Origin: a virus
Strand: one strand, 5' to 3'
Length of the DNA: 31,158 nt
Virus record (IMG/VR): IMGVR_UViG_3300027712_000092
Coordinates: 1-31,158 of that record
The notes under the pieces are model-generated. The model worked only from the letters and a program-made list of their open reading frames with translations, ran no database searches and had not been told where the DNA came from. Made by a program: the position numbers and the translations under genes. Below are positions 30,895 to 31,158 of the stretch, piece by piece; the first letter of the stretch is position 1; the number at the start of each line of letters is the position of its first letter.

Positions 30895-30985
30895 TCTTTT
30901 GGTGTAATCGGGAATAAATACCGACAAGGGAAACATAGTAATTTTATATTACTGGATAAGGGTTCAAATCCTTTACTGATTAACT
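30889..30985 (+). ncRNA. tRNA-like (cloverleaf-like) structured RNA
   Basis: A closing helix of 8 bp pairs AGTTAATC (30889-30896) with GATTAACT (30978-30985). Inside are three hairpins: TCGG/CCGA (30908-30911 with 30921-30924), AGTAAT/ATTACT (30937-30942 with 30948-30953) and AAGGG/CCTTT (30958-30962 with 30970-30974) around the loop TTCAAAT. That last loop matches the TTCRANY consensus of a tRNA T-arm, and a CCA follows at 30988-30990. D-arm and anticodon arm do not fit a normal tRNA, so it is a degenerate tRNA, a mimic or another RNA. A terminator begins two bases later. Confidence 0.5.
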
Positions 30986-30986
30986 G

Positions 30987-31013
30987 ACCACTTCTTTTGA
31001 GGTGGTTTTTTTT
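30987..31013 (+). terminator. intrinsic terminator at genome end
   Basis: The stem ACCACTTC (30987-30994) pairs with GAGGTGGT (30999-31006), one G-U pair, loop TTTT, followed by T at 31006-31013. It ends the late transcript and the structured RNA, and lies at the edge of the terminal repeat. Confidence 0.9.
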
Positions 31014-31158
31014 GTCCCTAATTTTCTGATTATTTGGGACTATTTATATCTATAACTTTAATTTTATTTATTTATTTTATATGTATAACTTTAGTTTTCT
31101 TATTTATAATGATTATAAATTATAAAAATAAATCAATTTAATTATTTTGCATTAAATT
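31006..31158. repeat. right copy of 153-bp terminal direct repeat
   Basis: Matches bases 1-153 with three mismatches. It contains the second copy of the 23-bp tandem repeats (31043-31065 and 31076-31098) and of the upstream half of the early promoter. The window stops within the promoter spacer. Confidence 0.85.

Noticed and set aside
30889-30985. Ordinary tRNA gene
   Set aside because: T-arm is good but D-arm, anticodon loop (T after anticodon) and the distance from T-arm to acceptor are wrong, and the CCA is part of the terminator stem.
1-31158. CRISPR array, insertion sequence, transposase or integrase/att site
   Set aside because: No regularly spaced repeats, no transposase or recombinase motifs, and no tRNA-type att core were seen; the end repeats are phage termini.

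Overview
The window looks like one nearly complete genome unit of a small, AT-rich tailed phage (siphovirus type) of a Bacteroidetes host, most likely Flavobacterium or a close relative. The evidence is: every supported gene is on the + strand; starts are preceded by A/T-rich leaders with no Shine-Dalgarno; promoters of the Bacteroidetes form (TTTG, 19 bases, TAnnTTTG) are present; and there is a full set of terminase, portal, capsid, protease and tail genes. The first 153 bases recur almost exactly at the end (31006-31158, three mismatches), so the unit is about 31,005 bp and is circularly permuted, terminally redundant or circular. No integrase, excisionase or lysogeny repressor was recognised.

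Layout. 1-196: AT-rich non-coding region with tandem repeats and a promoter. 197-2774: a run of very small, tightly overlapping early genes (many orphan, several membrane peptides, one HTH protein). 2775-4185: two promoter-proximal structured RNAs on either side of a 147-aa protein and an SSB-like protein. 4186-9402: replication and recombination genes (DUF6291 protein, RecA-fold ATPase, PAPS-reductase-like protein, NinB-like and NinG-like proteins). 9424-14290: a sigma-like factor, a HAD-like protein, a ParB-like/DNA methyltransferase fusion, a stand-alone NUMOD1 protein and the terminase subunits. 14327-21173: tail genes (chaperone with a -1 frameshift, completion proteins, tail tip, tape measure). 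21231-26760: head and connector genes (XkdF-like protease, scaffold, major capsid, tail tube, portal, adaptor). 26860-29112: receptor-binding and fibre-related genes. 29109-29830: probable lysis cassette. 29831-31013: a DnaQ-like exonuclease, a small ORF, a tRNA-like structured RNA and a terminator.

Three things stand out. (1) Two RNAs at 2811-2897 and 4097-4170 differ almost completely in sequence but share one architecture: a 5' hairpin, an A6-containing linker, then a long hairpin whose apical loop is the exact reverse complement of the first loop (6 nt in one, 7 nt in the other). Each sits directly behind a TATATTTG promoter box, which looks like a covarying kissing-loop element. (2) The box ACGTTATATA-N2-TATG, with an ACAAAA-type tract upstream, occurs at exactly four gene starts (9424, 14327, 21231, 24196), which are the heads of the late modules. 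The first of these modules encodes a sigma-like factor, suggesting a phage-specific late regulon. (3) The tail chaperone gene has an unannotated -1 frame extension reached through a run of nine T, and a cloverleaf-like RNA lies at the genome end.

All functional names come from reading motifs and family memory by eye; no database search was run.
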